Assembly: GCA_044356305.1 (NCBI GenBank)
Contig: JBIKWM010000045.1
Location: forward strand, 1-23,311
DNA length: 23,311 nt
Origin: JBIKWM01 sp044356305
Lineage (GTDB): Bacteria > Bacteroidota > Bacteroidia > UBA10329
Direction of reading: 5' to 3'
Shown here one piece after another: positions 7,083-13,827 of the stretch (its first letter is position 1; every line of letters begins with the position of its first letter). Below the pieces are notes generated by a model. That model searched no databases and was not told where the DNA came from. It worked only from the letters and a program-made list of their open reading frames with translations. The translations under genes and the position numbers were made by a program.

Positions 7083-7898
7083 ATGCGGATACTGATACCG
7101 ACAGATGGTGGAGCGGAGGCGCGGTGCGCCATCGATTTCGCCACCGCCATGTGCAGCGGCCGCAGCACAGAATTTGTGCTGCTGGGCACGTACGATATGC
7201 CGGTATCGCCCGATCTGCCCATGATGCCCGATCTTGAGATCACTGCTACCATTGACGATGTGTTGGCCCGCCATTGCGATCAGCTGAGTGCACAGCACAA
7301 GGGCGAGGCATTCCATTTCAGCCACACCGTGCTGGCCGGTGGCCTCACAGCCATGGCCGCGTGGTACATGGAACACAACCACATTGATATGGTGGCCATG
7401 GGCACAGCTGGCACCAAGGGTATTTGGGGCGATCTGATGGGTAGCAACACGGCCGACATGATATCGGTGTCGCACTGCCCTGTGCTGGTCATACCCAAAG
7501 GGGCCATTTACAAAGGGCTGACGCACATGGTACTTGCCACCGATAACGCTGCGGTGCAAATGGCCGGGGTACTGGAACCGATGCTCAACCTGGCCAAGCG
7601 CCACGATGCATCGGTAACGGTGGTCAACGTGCTGGCCCCCGATGCCATCACAACGGTGGACGAGGCCGTAGAGGGTCTGCGCACCGATCATCGGCTGCAG
7701 GCCATCAGGCACGATTTCCGTTTCCTCCACGGCACCGACAAGGCCGAGGCCATCTTGAAGTTCATACACGGTGTGCGTACCGATCTGCTCTGCGTCACAC
7801 ACCGCCACAGCGGATTTCTAAGTTCACTTTTCCACCACAGCGTCAGTAGCGAACTGACTCGACACTCCGATATACCATTGCTCGTACTCGAGGCCTGA
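7083..7898 (+). CDS. Tandem-domain universal stress protein
   Basis: This 271-aa protein is a second two-domain UspA protein in the same operon. It begins MRILIPTDGG and carries the ATP-binding pattern G-2x-G-9x-G-S at G107, G110 and G120-S121 in domain 1. Domain 2 (from about residue 145) ends with VTHRHSGFLSSLFHHSVSS, where the glycines have been lost. The start has one of the few purine-rich upstream stretches in the window (AAAGGGAAC six bases before the ATG region). It differs clearly in sequence from the first copy, so the pair is not a recent duplication. Confidence 0.9.
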   Translation: MRILIPTDGGAEARCAIDFATAMCSGRSTEFVLLGTYDMPVSPDLPMMPDLEITATIDDVLARHCDQLSAQHKGEAFHFSHTVLAGGLTAMAAWYMEHNHIDMVAMGTAGTKGIWGDLMGSNTADMISVSHCPVLVIPKGAIYKGLTHMVLATDNAAVQMAGVLEPMLNLAKRHDASVTVVNVLAPDAITTVDEAVEGLRTDHRLQAIRHDFRFLHGTDKAEAILKFIHGVRTDLLCVTHRHSGFLSSLFHHSVSSELTRHSDIPLLVLEA

Positions 7899-8352
7899 GC
7901 CTTATTGGGATCTTTGATTTAGGGGTGAATAAGGTCAATACCGTGGCCCTGTTCATTCAATTGACTGCATCTGGACTTTCCATCAGTTCAGGTCGCACAT
8001 CATTGCTTCTATTTCAGCAACGAAACAATGGGTTTTGGATTTGTTGCTCATGAACTCGCGGTAAATTCCTGTAAAGCAATTTGTTATTTGAACTTACGGA
8101 CGAGTTGATGAGGTTGACACGGTGGCATTTCATTGCAATTCTGTGCGGTCAATGTCTGAGTTGAAAATGGATTATTCCAGATTCGTATCTCACAGATATT
8201 CAGCTTTATGCATCAATAATATTGAACAAAGGGTCAAGGAATCATTTCATTCATCGAAAAGAAAATGACGGCATCATGTGAACATGGGGCAGGAATACGT
8301 GTTTTCACGCACTTTCGCGATCGCTTAGGGTGGCGATCTATGCACCACCACC
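7899..8352. other. 454-bp spacer upstream of the TonB-dependent receptor
   Basis: No credible gene is seen on either strand. Directly after the stress operon, CCTTATT at 7900-7906 pairs perfectly with AATAAGG at 7928-7934, a possible 3'-end hairpin with a long loop and no T-run. The middle part is A+T-richer than the flanking genes. The receptor promoter presumably lies here, but no good TAnnTTTG box with a proper -33 element was found near 8353. A small RNA or long leader cannot be excluded. Confidence 0.5.
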
Positions 8353-10800
8353 ATGATGAGACTCTTACTCCTTTCGTTCACGTTGATCCTCGGGGCCACC
8401 TCGGCCTGGGCACAGACCCAGACTGTGCGCGGTGTGGTCACTGATCAGGAGAGCCGTATGCCCATAATCGGTGCCGCTGTGATCCTGATGGGCAGCGACC
8501 CTATCATAGGCACCACCACTGATATAGATGGTAAGTTCAGGCTCGACAAGGTGCCCATCGGACGCATCAACCTGCAGATAACCTACCTCGGCTACGAGCC
8601 ACGTTCCATGCAAGGGCTTGAGCTGACCAGCGGCAAAGAGCTGGTGCTCAACGTACCCATGGTGGAAATGGTGATGCAGCAGCAGGAAGTGGTGGTGACG
8701 GCCGAGAGGCGCAAGGACGAGACCATGAACGCCATGACCACTGTATCGGCACGGGTCTTCAGTACCGATGAGGCCCAGCGCTATGCCGGCACCCGCAACG
8801 ATGTGAGCCGCATGGCCACCAACTTTGCCGGGGTGCGCGGTGCCAACGATGCGAGCAACGATATTGTTATCCGCGGCAACTCGCCCACAGGCCTGCTCTG
8901 GCGTCTGGAAGGTGTAGACATACCCAACCCCAATCACTTCGGCCGTTCGGGCTCAACGGGCGGCCCTGTGAGTATGCTCAACACCAATATGCTCTCCAAC
9001 TCCGATTTCCTCACTGGTGCTTTCCCCTCTGAATATGGAAACGGTATCTCGGGCGTATTCGACTTGAAGATGCGGCACGGCAACAACGAGAAGCATGAGT
9101 TTCTGGCCCAGATCGGTTTCAATGGGGTGGAGCTTGGTGCCGAAGGTCCTTTGTCGCGCAAGATGGGTGCATCGTACCTCGTCAATTTCCGCTATTCCAC
9201 TTTGGCTCTTTTCAAGCTGGGTGGAGTCGATTTCGGTACGGGCGATGCCGTTCCGCAATACTCCGACCTGAGTTTCAAGGTGCGCATCCCCACAAAGAAG
9301 ATCGGTATCTTCGAGATATTTGGGATGGGAGGCATCAGCAGCATCGAGTTCATTGCCAGCCAGGCCGATACTTCAAAACAGAATTTCTACTCCAGTGGCG
9401 ATCTCGATGTGTACAACCGCACCAAGACCGGTGTGGTGGGATTTGCCCATACCTATCTGTTCAAGGACAACGCCTACATCAAGCTGACCCTCGCGGCCAG
9501 CACCCAGATGAATCAGGATGTGATAGACAGCGTCAATACACAGCACCAGCCGTTCGACTGGTACCGCCAGGACTTTCAGGACCATCGCTTTCAGGCACAT
9601 CTCTATTACAAGAAGAAGTTCAACGCCAAACAGAACCTGCTGGTGGGTGTGCGGAGCACCATGTTCTATTCCTTGTTCAAGGACAGCGCATACATCCCCA
9701 TCTGGAACCGCTATCAGACACTTACCAACTTTGATGGCATCACGGCACTGGTACAACCATACGCCCAGTGGCAGTGGCGCTTCAACGCTGCATTTACGCT
9801 CAACACCGGTCTGCATGCACAGATCCTGACACTGAACGGGGCCACGGCCGTTGAGCCGCGTGTAGGTCTGCAATGGAAGGCTGCACCGAGCCACAGGCTG
9901 TCGCTGGCCTACGGTCTGCACAGTCAGATGGCCACTCTGAGCAGCTACTTCCTCGTGGTCGAAGACTCGCTCGGAAACCGAGAAGTGCCCAACCGCGACC
10001 TCGGTTTTGTCAATAGCCACCACGTGGTGCTGGGCTACGATTGGTCGTTGCCCTTGGATATGCGTCTGAAGGCCGAGACCTATTACCAGTACATCTACAA
10101 TGCAGGGGTGGGGGCAGCTCCCAGCTCGTACTCATCGCTCAACGCAGGCACCTTCTCGCAGGACAGTCCTGACAGGCTTGTTAGCACCGGCACCGGAACC
10201 AACTATGGTCTTGAGCTCACTTTCGAGAAATTCCTATCCAAAGGATACTACTGGCTGCTCACCGCCTCGCTCTACGACTCAAAGTACCGTGGCAGCGATG
10301 GGGTGATGCGCAACACGGCTTTCAACGGCAACTATGTGGTGAATGTGCTTGGTGGCTACGAGCTGCAACTGAAGCGCAAGAACCCCAAGGTGCGCACCCC
10401 GCGCGAAGGGATGAGCGACAGGCGGCTGGCCCGTTGGAACAAGAGACAGGACACCAGAAAAAGCACCTCACATTCGCTCAAGTTCGATGCGAAATTCATG
10501 GTGGCCGGTGGCGCCCGCTACACGCCTATCGATGCCGATGCATCAGCTGCTGCAGGCAAAGCGGTCTACATGGAGGATCAGGCCTACAGCGCTCAGTTTG
10601 CACCCTACTACCGCCTCGATCTGGGACTTACATACCGCATGAGCCGCCCGCGCCTCACCCAGGAATTCTCGGCCTCGTGCCAGAACGTGACCGATAAGGA
10701 CAACCCGTTGTACATGCGCTACGACAATAGCACCAATCAGCTGGTCACGGTCAACCAACTAGGCATATACCCGTTGTTGCAGTATAAGCTCATGTTCTGA
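8353..10800 (+). CDS. TonB-dependent outer-membrane receptor
   Basis: This 815-aa protein begins with a signal peptide (cleavage after AWA, about residue 20). Residues 25-110 form a carboxypeptidase-regulatory-like beta-sandwich (GVVTDQESRMPIIGAAV, TTTDIDGKFRL, ITYLGYEPR). A TonB plug domain spans about 125-240, with IVIRGNSPTGLLWRLEGVDIPNPNHF as its core. The remainder is a beta-barrel that ends in phenylalanine, as usual for outer-membrane proteins. It imports a bulky nutrient using TonB energy. No SusD partner or siderophore genes are adjacent, so the substrate is unknown. Two consecutive ATG codons (8353 and 8356) are possible starts. The gene stands alone, with a 454-bp upstream spacer. 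Confidence 0.93.
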   Translation: MMRLLLLSFTLILGATSAWAQTQTVRGVVTDQESRMPIIGAAVILMGSDPIIGTTTDIDGKFRLDKVPIGRINLQITYLGYEPRSMQGLELTSGKELVLNVPMVEMVMQQQEVVVTAERRKDETMNAMTTVSARVFSTDEAQRYAGTRNDVSRMATNFAGVRGANDASNDIVIRGNSPTGLLWRLEGVDIPNPNHFGRSGSTGGPVSMLNTNMLSNSDFLTGAFPSEYGNGISGVFDLKMRHGNNEKHEFLAQIGFNGVELGAEGPLSRKMGASYLVNFRYSTLALFKLGGVDFGTGDAVPQYSDLSFKVRIPTKKIGIFEIFGMGGISSIEFIASQADTSKQNFYSSGDLDVYNRTKTGVVGFAHTYLFKDNAYIKLTLAASTQMNQDVIDSVNTQHQPFDWYRQDFQDHRFQAHLYYKKKFNAKQNLLVGVRSTMFYSLFKDSAYIPIWNRYQTLTNFDGITALVQPYAQWQWRFNAAFTLNTGLHAQILTLNGATAVEPRVGLQWKAAPSHRLSLAYGLHSQMATLSSYFLVVEDSLGNREVPNRDLGFVNSHHVVLGYDWSLPLDMRLKAETYYQYIYNAGVGAAPSSYSSLNAGTFSQDSPDRLVSTGTGTNYGLELTFEKFLSKGYYWLLTASLYDSKYRGSDGVMRNTAFNGNYVVNVLGGYELQLKRKNPKVRTPREGMSDRRLARWNKRQDTRKSTSHSLKFDAKFMVAGGARYTPIDADASAAAGKAVYMEDQAYSAQFAPYYRLDLGLTYRMSRPRLTQEFSASCQNVTDKDNPLYMRYDNSTNQLVTVNQLGIYPLLQYKLMF

Positions 10801-11059
10801 TTTTCAGGGTGAGAGAGAAAGAACATTCCATTAACTGAAAGGTAGCACTCTGTGAGGTTGGCCATTCAGATTGACCAAGAATCAGCCATCAGGTTTAGAA
10901 TGGATCCGGTGTTAATTCTGTTGCGACCCTTCTGTGCACCAAGGCAGTTTGAGATTCGGAGAGATACTTTTCAAATTTCATGGACAACGCAACAGCATTT
11001 CGCCCCCCCATCCTTTCAATGTCCGAACCTCACTAATATTGACCCAAATCCCGAACACC

Positions 11060-11167
11060 ATGTCAAAAGCACAGGACGCCAAGAAGGAAAGCAAGAAAGC
11101 GCCTACCAAGACCCTGAAGGAGAAGAGGGCCGAGAAGCGCGACAAGAAGGCCAACAAACGCGATTGA
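11060..11167 (+). CDS. 35-aa lysine-rich small protein
   Basis: The ATG at 11060 opens a 35-codon frame, MSKAQDAKKESKKAPTKTLK at the start, continuing with KEKRAEKRDKK-type repeats to a TGA at 11167. Almost half of the residues are lysine or arginine and there is no hydrophobic core. Small basic proteins of this style (K-K-x-P-x-K-T-x-K-E-K) are common in Bacteroidota genomes, and nucleic-acid binding is likely but unproven. TAATATTG at 11034-11041 is one mismatch from the TAnnTTTG -7 box, and a strong terminator follows at 11195, so this looks like a separate transcription unit. In-frame upstream ATG and GTG codons exist but give unconvincing extensions. Confidence 0.7.
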   Translation: MSKAQDAKKESKKAPTKTLKEKRAEKRDKKANKRD

Positions 11168-11194
11168 TTCGTTGAGGCCTATTTGCAACGAAAG

Positions 11195-11226
11195 AGACCC
11201 TGCCTAAATGGTGGGGTCTTTTTTTA
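11195..11226 (+). terminator. Rho-independent terminator
   Basis: AGACCC at 11195-11200 pairs with GGGTCT at 11214-11219, with further GCC/GGT pairing inside, and the stem runs directly into a T-run to about 11225. It sits 28 bases after the stop of the small basic protein. It is the clearest intrinsic terminator in the window. Confidence 0.85.
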
Positions 11227-11336
11227 TTGTCAAAGGGTTCATGGTCCCGATGCGATGGAACTTAGCCGACTAGATTACGCATAGCACAGCAATTTGCCAG
11301 AAACATGAGAATTCCCGTTACGGTGTGAGCTTCTGT

Positions 11337-11888
11337 TCAAATCGGTTCCGGAGCCTCTTTGAATCTCGTATACTTGCCGGTCAGCACACCGATGAAGTAG
11401 GTGAACGGCAGGATGATGTGACGAACAAAGGCAGGCAATTCCAACATCCCGTATTCCGATCGGTAACGCCATGTCAAGTAGGCACTTGAGAAAAGCTCAG
11501 GCCGCTTGCCATCGCCCTCATCCATGGAGCGGTACATCTCGGTGAGGAAGAAGTCTAACCGATTCGCAGGGCTCACCCAGCCGGTGCAGCGGAGAGGGGT
11601 GGAGCCGGAATTCCAGAATTTGTGCGGTACCCCTGAATGGAACAGAACTGTCTGTCCCACCCGGCAGACCACCGGAGGTTGACCTGCGATCTGATACGTC
11701 AGCTCACCCTCAGTCACCGTGAGTGATTCGGCCTGTTTGAAATGCACATGCATTGGGGGGCCACATCCAGGTGCAACCGAATTCTCGACAAGCATGACTT
11801 CTTTGCCATCCTGCCGCACGATACCTACGAATGTGAGCGACTCACCGGATTTATTGGTGATGGTGTGGGGAAATGTGTATTGATGCAT
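11337..11888 (-). CDS. Cupin-domain protein with C-terminal hydrophobic segment
   Basis: This 183-aa protein has a cupin barrel with the metal-binding set PPMHVHFKQAE (H47, H49, E54) and H89 in SGVPHKFWN, so a metal ion is probably bound. The cupin ends near residue 105. The next 75 residues, LDFFLTEMYRSMDEGDGKRPEL onward in part, are less typical and include a hydrophobic stretch at about 157-170 (HIILPFTYFIGVLTG) that could anchor it in the membrane. The frame stays open upstream, but the extension runs through the divergent regulator gene, so the ATG at 11888 is chosen. It is transcribed divergently from a TetR-family gene and is the likely target of that regulator. The small-molecule substrate is unknown. 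Confidence 0.85.
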   Translation of the reverse strand: MHQYTFPHTITNKSGESLTFVGIVRQDGKEVMLVENSVAPGCGPPMHVHFKQAESLTVTEGELTYQIAGQPPVVCRVGQTVLFHSGVPHKFWNSGSTPLRCTGWVSPANRLDFFLTEMYRSMDEGDGKRPELFSSAYLTWRYRSEYGMLELPAFVRHIILPFTYFIGVLTGKYTRFKEAPEPI

Positions 11889-11904
11889 GGTTCCGTTTGT
11901 GAGG

Positions 11905-11912
11905 CAAATATA
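11905..11912 (-). promoter_or_regulatory. -7 promoter box for the cupin gene
   Basis: Read on the minus strand this is TATATTTG, an exact match to the Bacteroidota -7 consensus TAnnTTTG, 16 bases upstream of the cupin ATG. Its first two bases overlap the palindrome at 11911-11925, so a protein bound there would block the promoter. A good -33 element was not found. Confidence 0.55.
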
Positions 11913-11925
11913 GTACAATGTACTA
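11911..11925. promoter_or_regulatory. Perfect palindrome, likely TetR-family operator
   Basis: TAGTACAATGTACTA is a perfect inverted repeat of two 7-base arms around one central A (11918). It lies in the 66-bp gap between the divergent cupin and TetR genes and is flanked by partly symmetric A+T-rich bases. The length and position are those of a dimeric TetR-type operator. Binding by the adjacent regulator is inferred. Confidence 0.75.
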
Positions 11926-11942
11926 ATATTGTTTCCCGCATG

Positions 11943-11950
11943 TATTTTTG
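11943..11950 (+). promoter_or_regulatory. TAnnTTTG box immediately before the TetR gene
   Basis: TATTTTTG matches the -7 consensus exactly but ends only four bases before the ATG at 11955, so a transcript from it would be leaderless or nearly so. A weaker box, TAATATTG at 11924-11931, would give a short leader instead. Which is used cannot be decided from sequence. Confidence 0.35.
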
Positions 11951-11954
11951 TGCC

Positions 11955-12569
11955 ATGGACACACGGGAACGTATTCTTCAGGAGGCGTTGAAGGAATTCA
12001 ATAGTGCGGGGGTGGCCAACGTTGGGGTTCGGGAGATAGCCAGAAATCTTGGAATCAGTCCCGGCAACATGAGTTACCACTTTGCGAGGAAAGAGGACAT
12101 TCTTCGCGCCTTGATTGACCGTATGAGCAAGGAGAATGATGCGATTCGAATGAGATTTGCCGATGAAGTGAATTCGCTCGATCATTTCCTCAGAATGTTC
12201 AATGAGCTTTTTGTGAATCAATGGCGGTACAGAGGCCTGCTGTCTGATATAGTTCAGATAAGTGGCCTGCTATCTCAGTATTCAGGAATAGACTACGCCT
12301 CGGCTCATGTGCGGAGGGTGAAATGGCTGCGCGATTATCTACAGGCCATTCCAGAGGATCAGTTGCCAAAAGAGGGTCTTGATATCGAAGCGCTTTCAGA
12401 TATCATCTCACATCTCGCGCGTTACTGGATTGCGGATGCATTCCTTCTTTCGCCCGGAATCGGTTCTGAGTCAGCCTGTACTCGGCAGATGGCCAGGATC
12501 AGGGCTCTGCTTCTTCCGTTCTGTACAGAGAAAGGGAGAGCATTGATAGGGAGTGAGCAGCGATTCTAA
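11955..12569 (+). CDS. TetR/AcrR-family transcriptional regulator
   Basis: This 204-aa protein starts MDTRERILQEALKEFNSAGV, the first helix typical of TetR regulators, followed by the helix-turn-helix VGVREIARNLGISPGNMSYHF at about residues 23-43. The remaining 155 residues form a helical ligand-binding domain of normal length. An in-frame ATG at 11940 would add five residues, but the family alignment favours 11955. The gene is divergent from the cupin gene with a 15-bp palindrome between them, which suggests autorepression and repression of the cupin gene relieved by an unknown ligand. The stop lies 10 bases from the convergent dihydroorotase-like gene. Confidence 0.9.
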   Translation: MDTRERILQEALKEFNSAGVANVGVREIARNLGISPGNMSYHFARKEDILRALIDRMSKENDAIRMRFADEVNSLDHFLRMFNELFVNQWRYRGLLSDIVQISGLLSQYSGIDYASAHVRRVKWLRDYLQAIPEDQLPKEGLDIEALSDIISHLARYWIADAFLLSPGIGSESACTRQMARIRALLLPFCTEKGRALIGSEQRF

Positions 12570-12579
12570 AGTGCGATTT

Positions 12580-13827
12580 TCAATCTGTCACTATCCTTAC
12601 CGCCTTTCCCATGAGTTCGCTCCCCGCCAATGGGCAGTTGCGGCCCCTTGTTATCAGGTTGGCTCGTTCCGGGGTCCATCGCAGCGTTGGACTGAAGACC
12701 GTAAGTTCGGCCTTTGCACCTTCCTTTATCTCTGGCACCGACAGGCCCAACACCTTGCGCGGGCCGATGGTCAGTGCACTGATCACTGACCCGAGCCTAT
12801 CAGGTCCCATGCCCATGAGAGCGGCTGAGAATGCGGTCTCCAAGGTGGCCATTCCGGGCTCAGCCTGATTGAACTCCACCTGTTTGGCCTCAATGTCATG
12901 CGGTTCATGGTCGCTCACAATGCAGTCGATGGTGCCATCGGCTACGGCATTTCGGAGCAGTTGCACCTGCTCCATGCTGCGCAAGGGAGGCATCACGCGA
13001 AGGTTCGGGTCAAATCCGTTGAGCCACGCATCGGTCAAGTACAGATGATGCGCGGGAACTGAGGCGGTCACATCAAGCCCCTTTTCCTTGGCTGCTCGTA
13101 TGGCCGCCACCGAACCTGGGGCGCTGATGCACATGAGGTGAATCGGAACCCCCAGATATTCGGCAAGTGCCAGGTCGCGCATCACAACAAGTTCCTCGGC
13201 AAGTGCCGGCACCGGCCTGAGCCCGAGCCGCGTGGCCTCAATGCCCTCGTTGGCCACACCACCCTGCGCCATTCGCACATCCAGCGGAAAGGAGAACAGC
13301 CTGCTGCCTATGTCCTGCACGTACTGCATGGAGAGTGCCATCAGGCGCGCATCGGAGATGGGCTTTTTGCCGTTGTGGAACGCAGAGGCACCCGACAGGT
13401 GCATGTCGTACATCTCGGCCAGTTCCTTTCCTTCCAGCCGTTTGGTCAGTGCACCTGCCACCAGGGCCTTTACCTTATGGTCCTTGCTGCGTTGCAACAG
13501 ATACTCCACACTGGCCTTCGAATCGATGGCTGGCGAGACCTCAGGTGATATAAGTACCTGTGTGAAACCGCCTGCCATGGCTGCATCGAGACCGCTCTTC
13601 AGCCCTTCCTTGTGCTCAAGACCCGGTTCGCGCAGATTGGACAGCAGATCGACCCAGCCGGCCGATACGTGCAGGTCGTCAGCCTCTATCACATCTGCCC
13701 CTTCAGCTTCTGCCTGTTCGCCAAGTTGCGCTATGATTCCATCTTCTACCCGGATGTCCATCCGGTAAGGGCTGGCAATGCCGTTCTGCCACACGGTGGC
13801 CTGGCGAATCAGGGTTGGCCGGTTCAT
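12580..13827 (-). CDS. Dihydroorotase-like protein lacking most metal ligands
   Basis: This 415-aa protein aligns along its length with dihydroorotases (amidohydrolase superfamily), including LREPGLEHKE (65-74), AGGFTQV, PAHHLYLTD and VSDHEPHD (305-311). The catalytic metal site is not intact. The D-x-H-x-H of active enzymes reads D60-L-L62-S-N64, the later H-x-E region reads FPLDV near 180-184, and the H-x-x-H pattern reads H230-L-M-C233. D306 is kept. It is therefore probably inactive as a dihydroorotase, like the PyrC-prime type proteins that act structurally with aspartate transcarbamoylase in other bacteria. The ATG at 13827 overlaps the BatA-like stop by ATGA. A longer frame to 13896 runs into that gene and is not used. 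Confidence 0.85.
   Translation of the reverse strand: MNRPTLIRQATVWQNGIASPYRMDIRVEDGIIAQLGEQAEAEGADVIEADDLHVSAGWVDLLSNLREPGLEHKEGLKSGLDAAMAGGFTQVLISPEVSPAIDSKASVEYLLQRSKDHKVKALVAGALTKRLEGKELAEMYDMHLSGASAFHNGKKPISDARLMALSMQYVQDIGSRLFSFPLDVRMAQGGVANEGIEATRLGLRPVPALAEELVVMRDLALAEYLGVPIHLMCISAPGSVAAIRAAKEKGLDVTASVPAHHLYLTDAWLNGFDPNLRVMPPLRSMEQVQLLRNAVADGTIDCIVSDHEPHDIEAKQVEFNQAEPGMATLETAFSAALMGMGPDRLGSVISALTIGPRKVLGLSVPEIKEGAKAELTVFSPTLRWTPERANLITRGRNCPLAGSELMGKAVRIVTD

Noticed and set aside
7900..7934. CCTTATT/AATAAGG inverted repeat as a Rho-independent terminator
   Set aside because: The loop is 21 nt and no T-run follows, so it is noted in the spacer entry but not called as a terminator.
8317..8324. 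GCGATCGC octamer upstream of the TonB-dependent receptor, also present inside the bestrophin gene near 2458
   Set aside because: An 8-bp palindrome like this is expected by chance, and two copies are not enough to call a repeat family.
8340..8352. ATG followed by four histidine codons just before the receptor start
   Set aside because: It is out of frame with the receptor and soon runs into unrelated sequence. It is probably chance overlap of the CACCACCACC stretch.
10852..11175. Open frame of about 107 codons across the spacer and the small basic gene
   Set aside because: It reads the small lysine-rich gene in another frame, has no family-like composition, and has no supporting start signal.
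11742..11954. Upstream extension of the TetR reading frame
   Set aside because: It covers the operator and the start of the divergent cupin gene, and the family start MDTRERILQEA is at 11955.
11889..12221. Upstream extension of the cupin reading frame
   Set aside because: The added 111 codons run antisense through the TetR coding region and across the promoter palindrome, and the cupin fold already begins right after the ATG at 11888.
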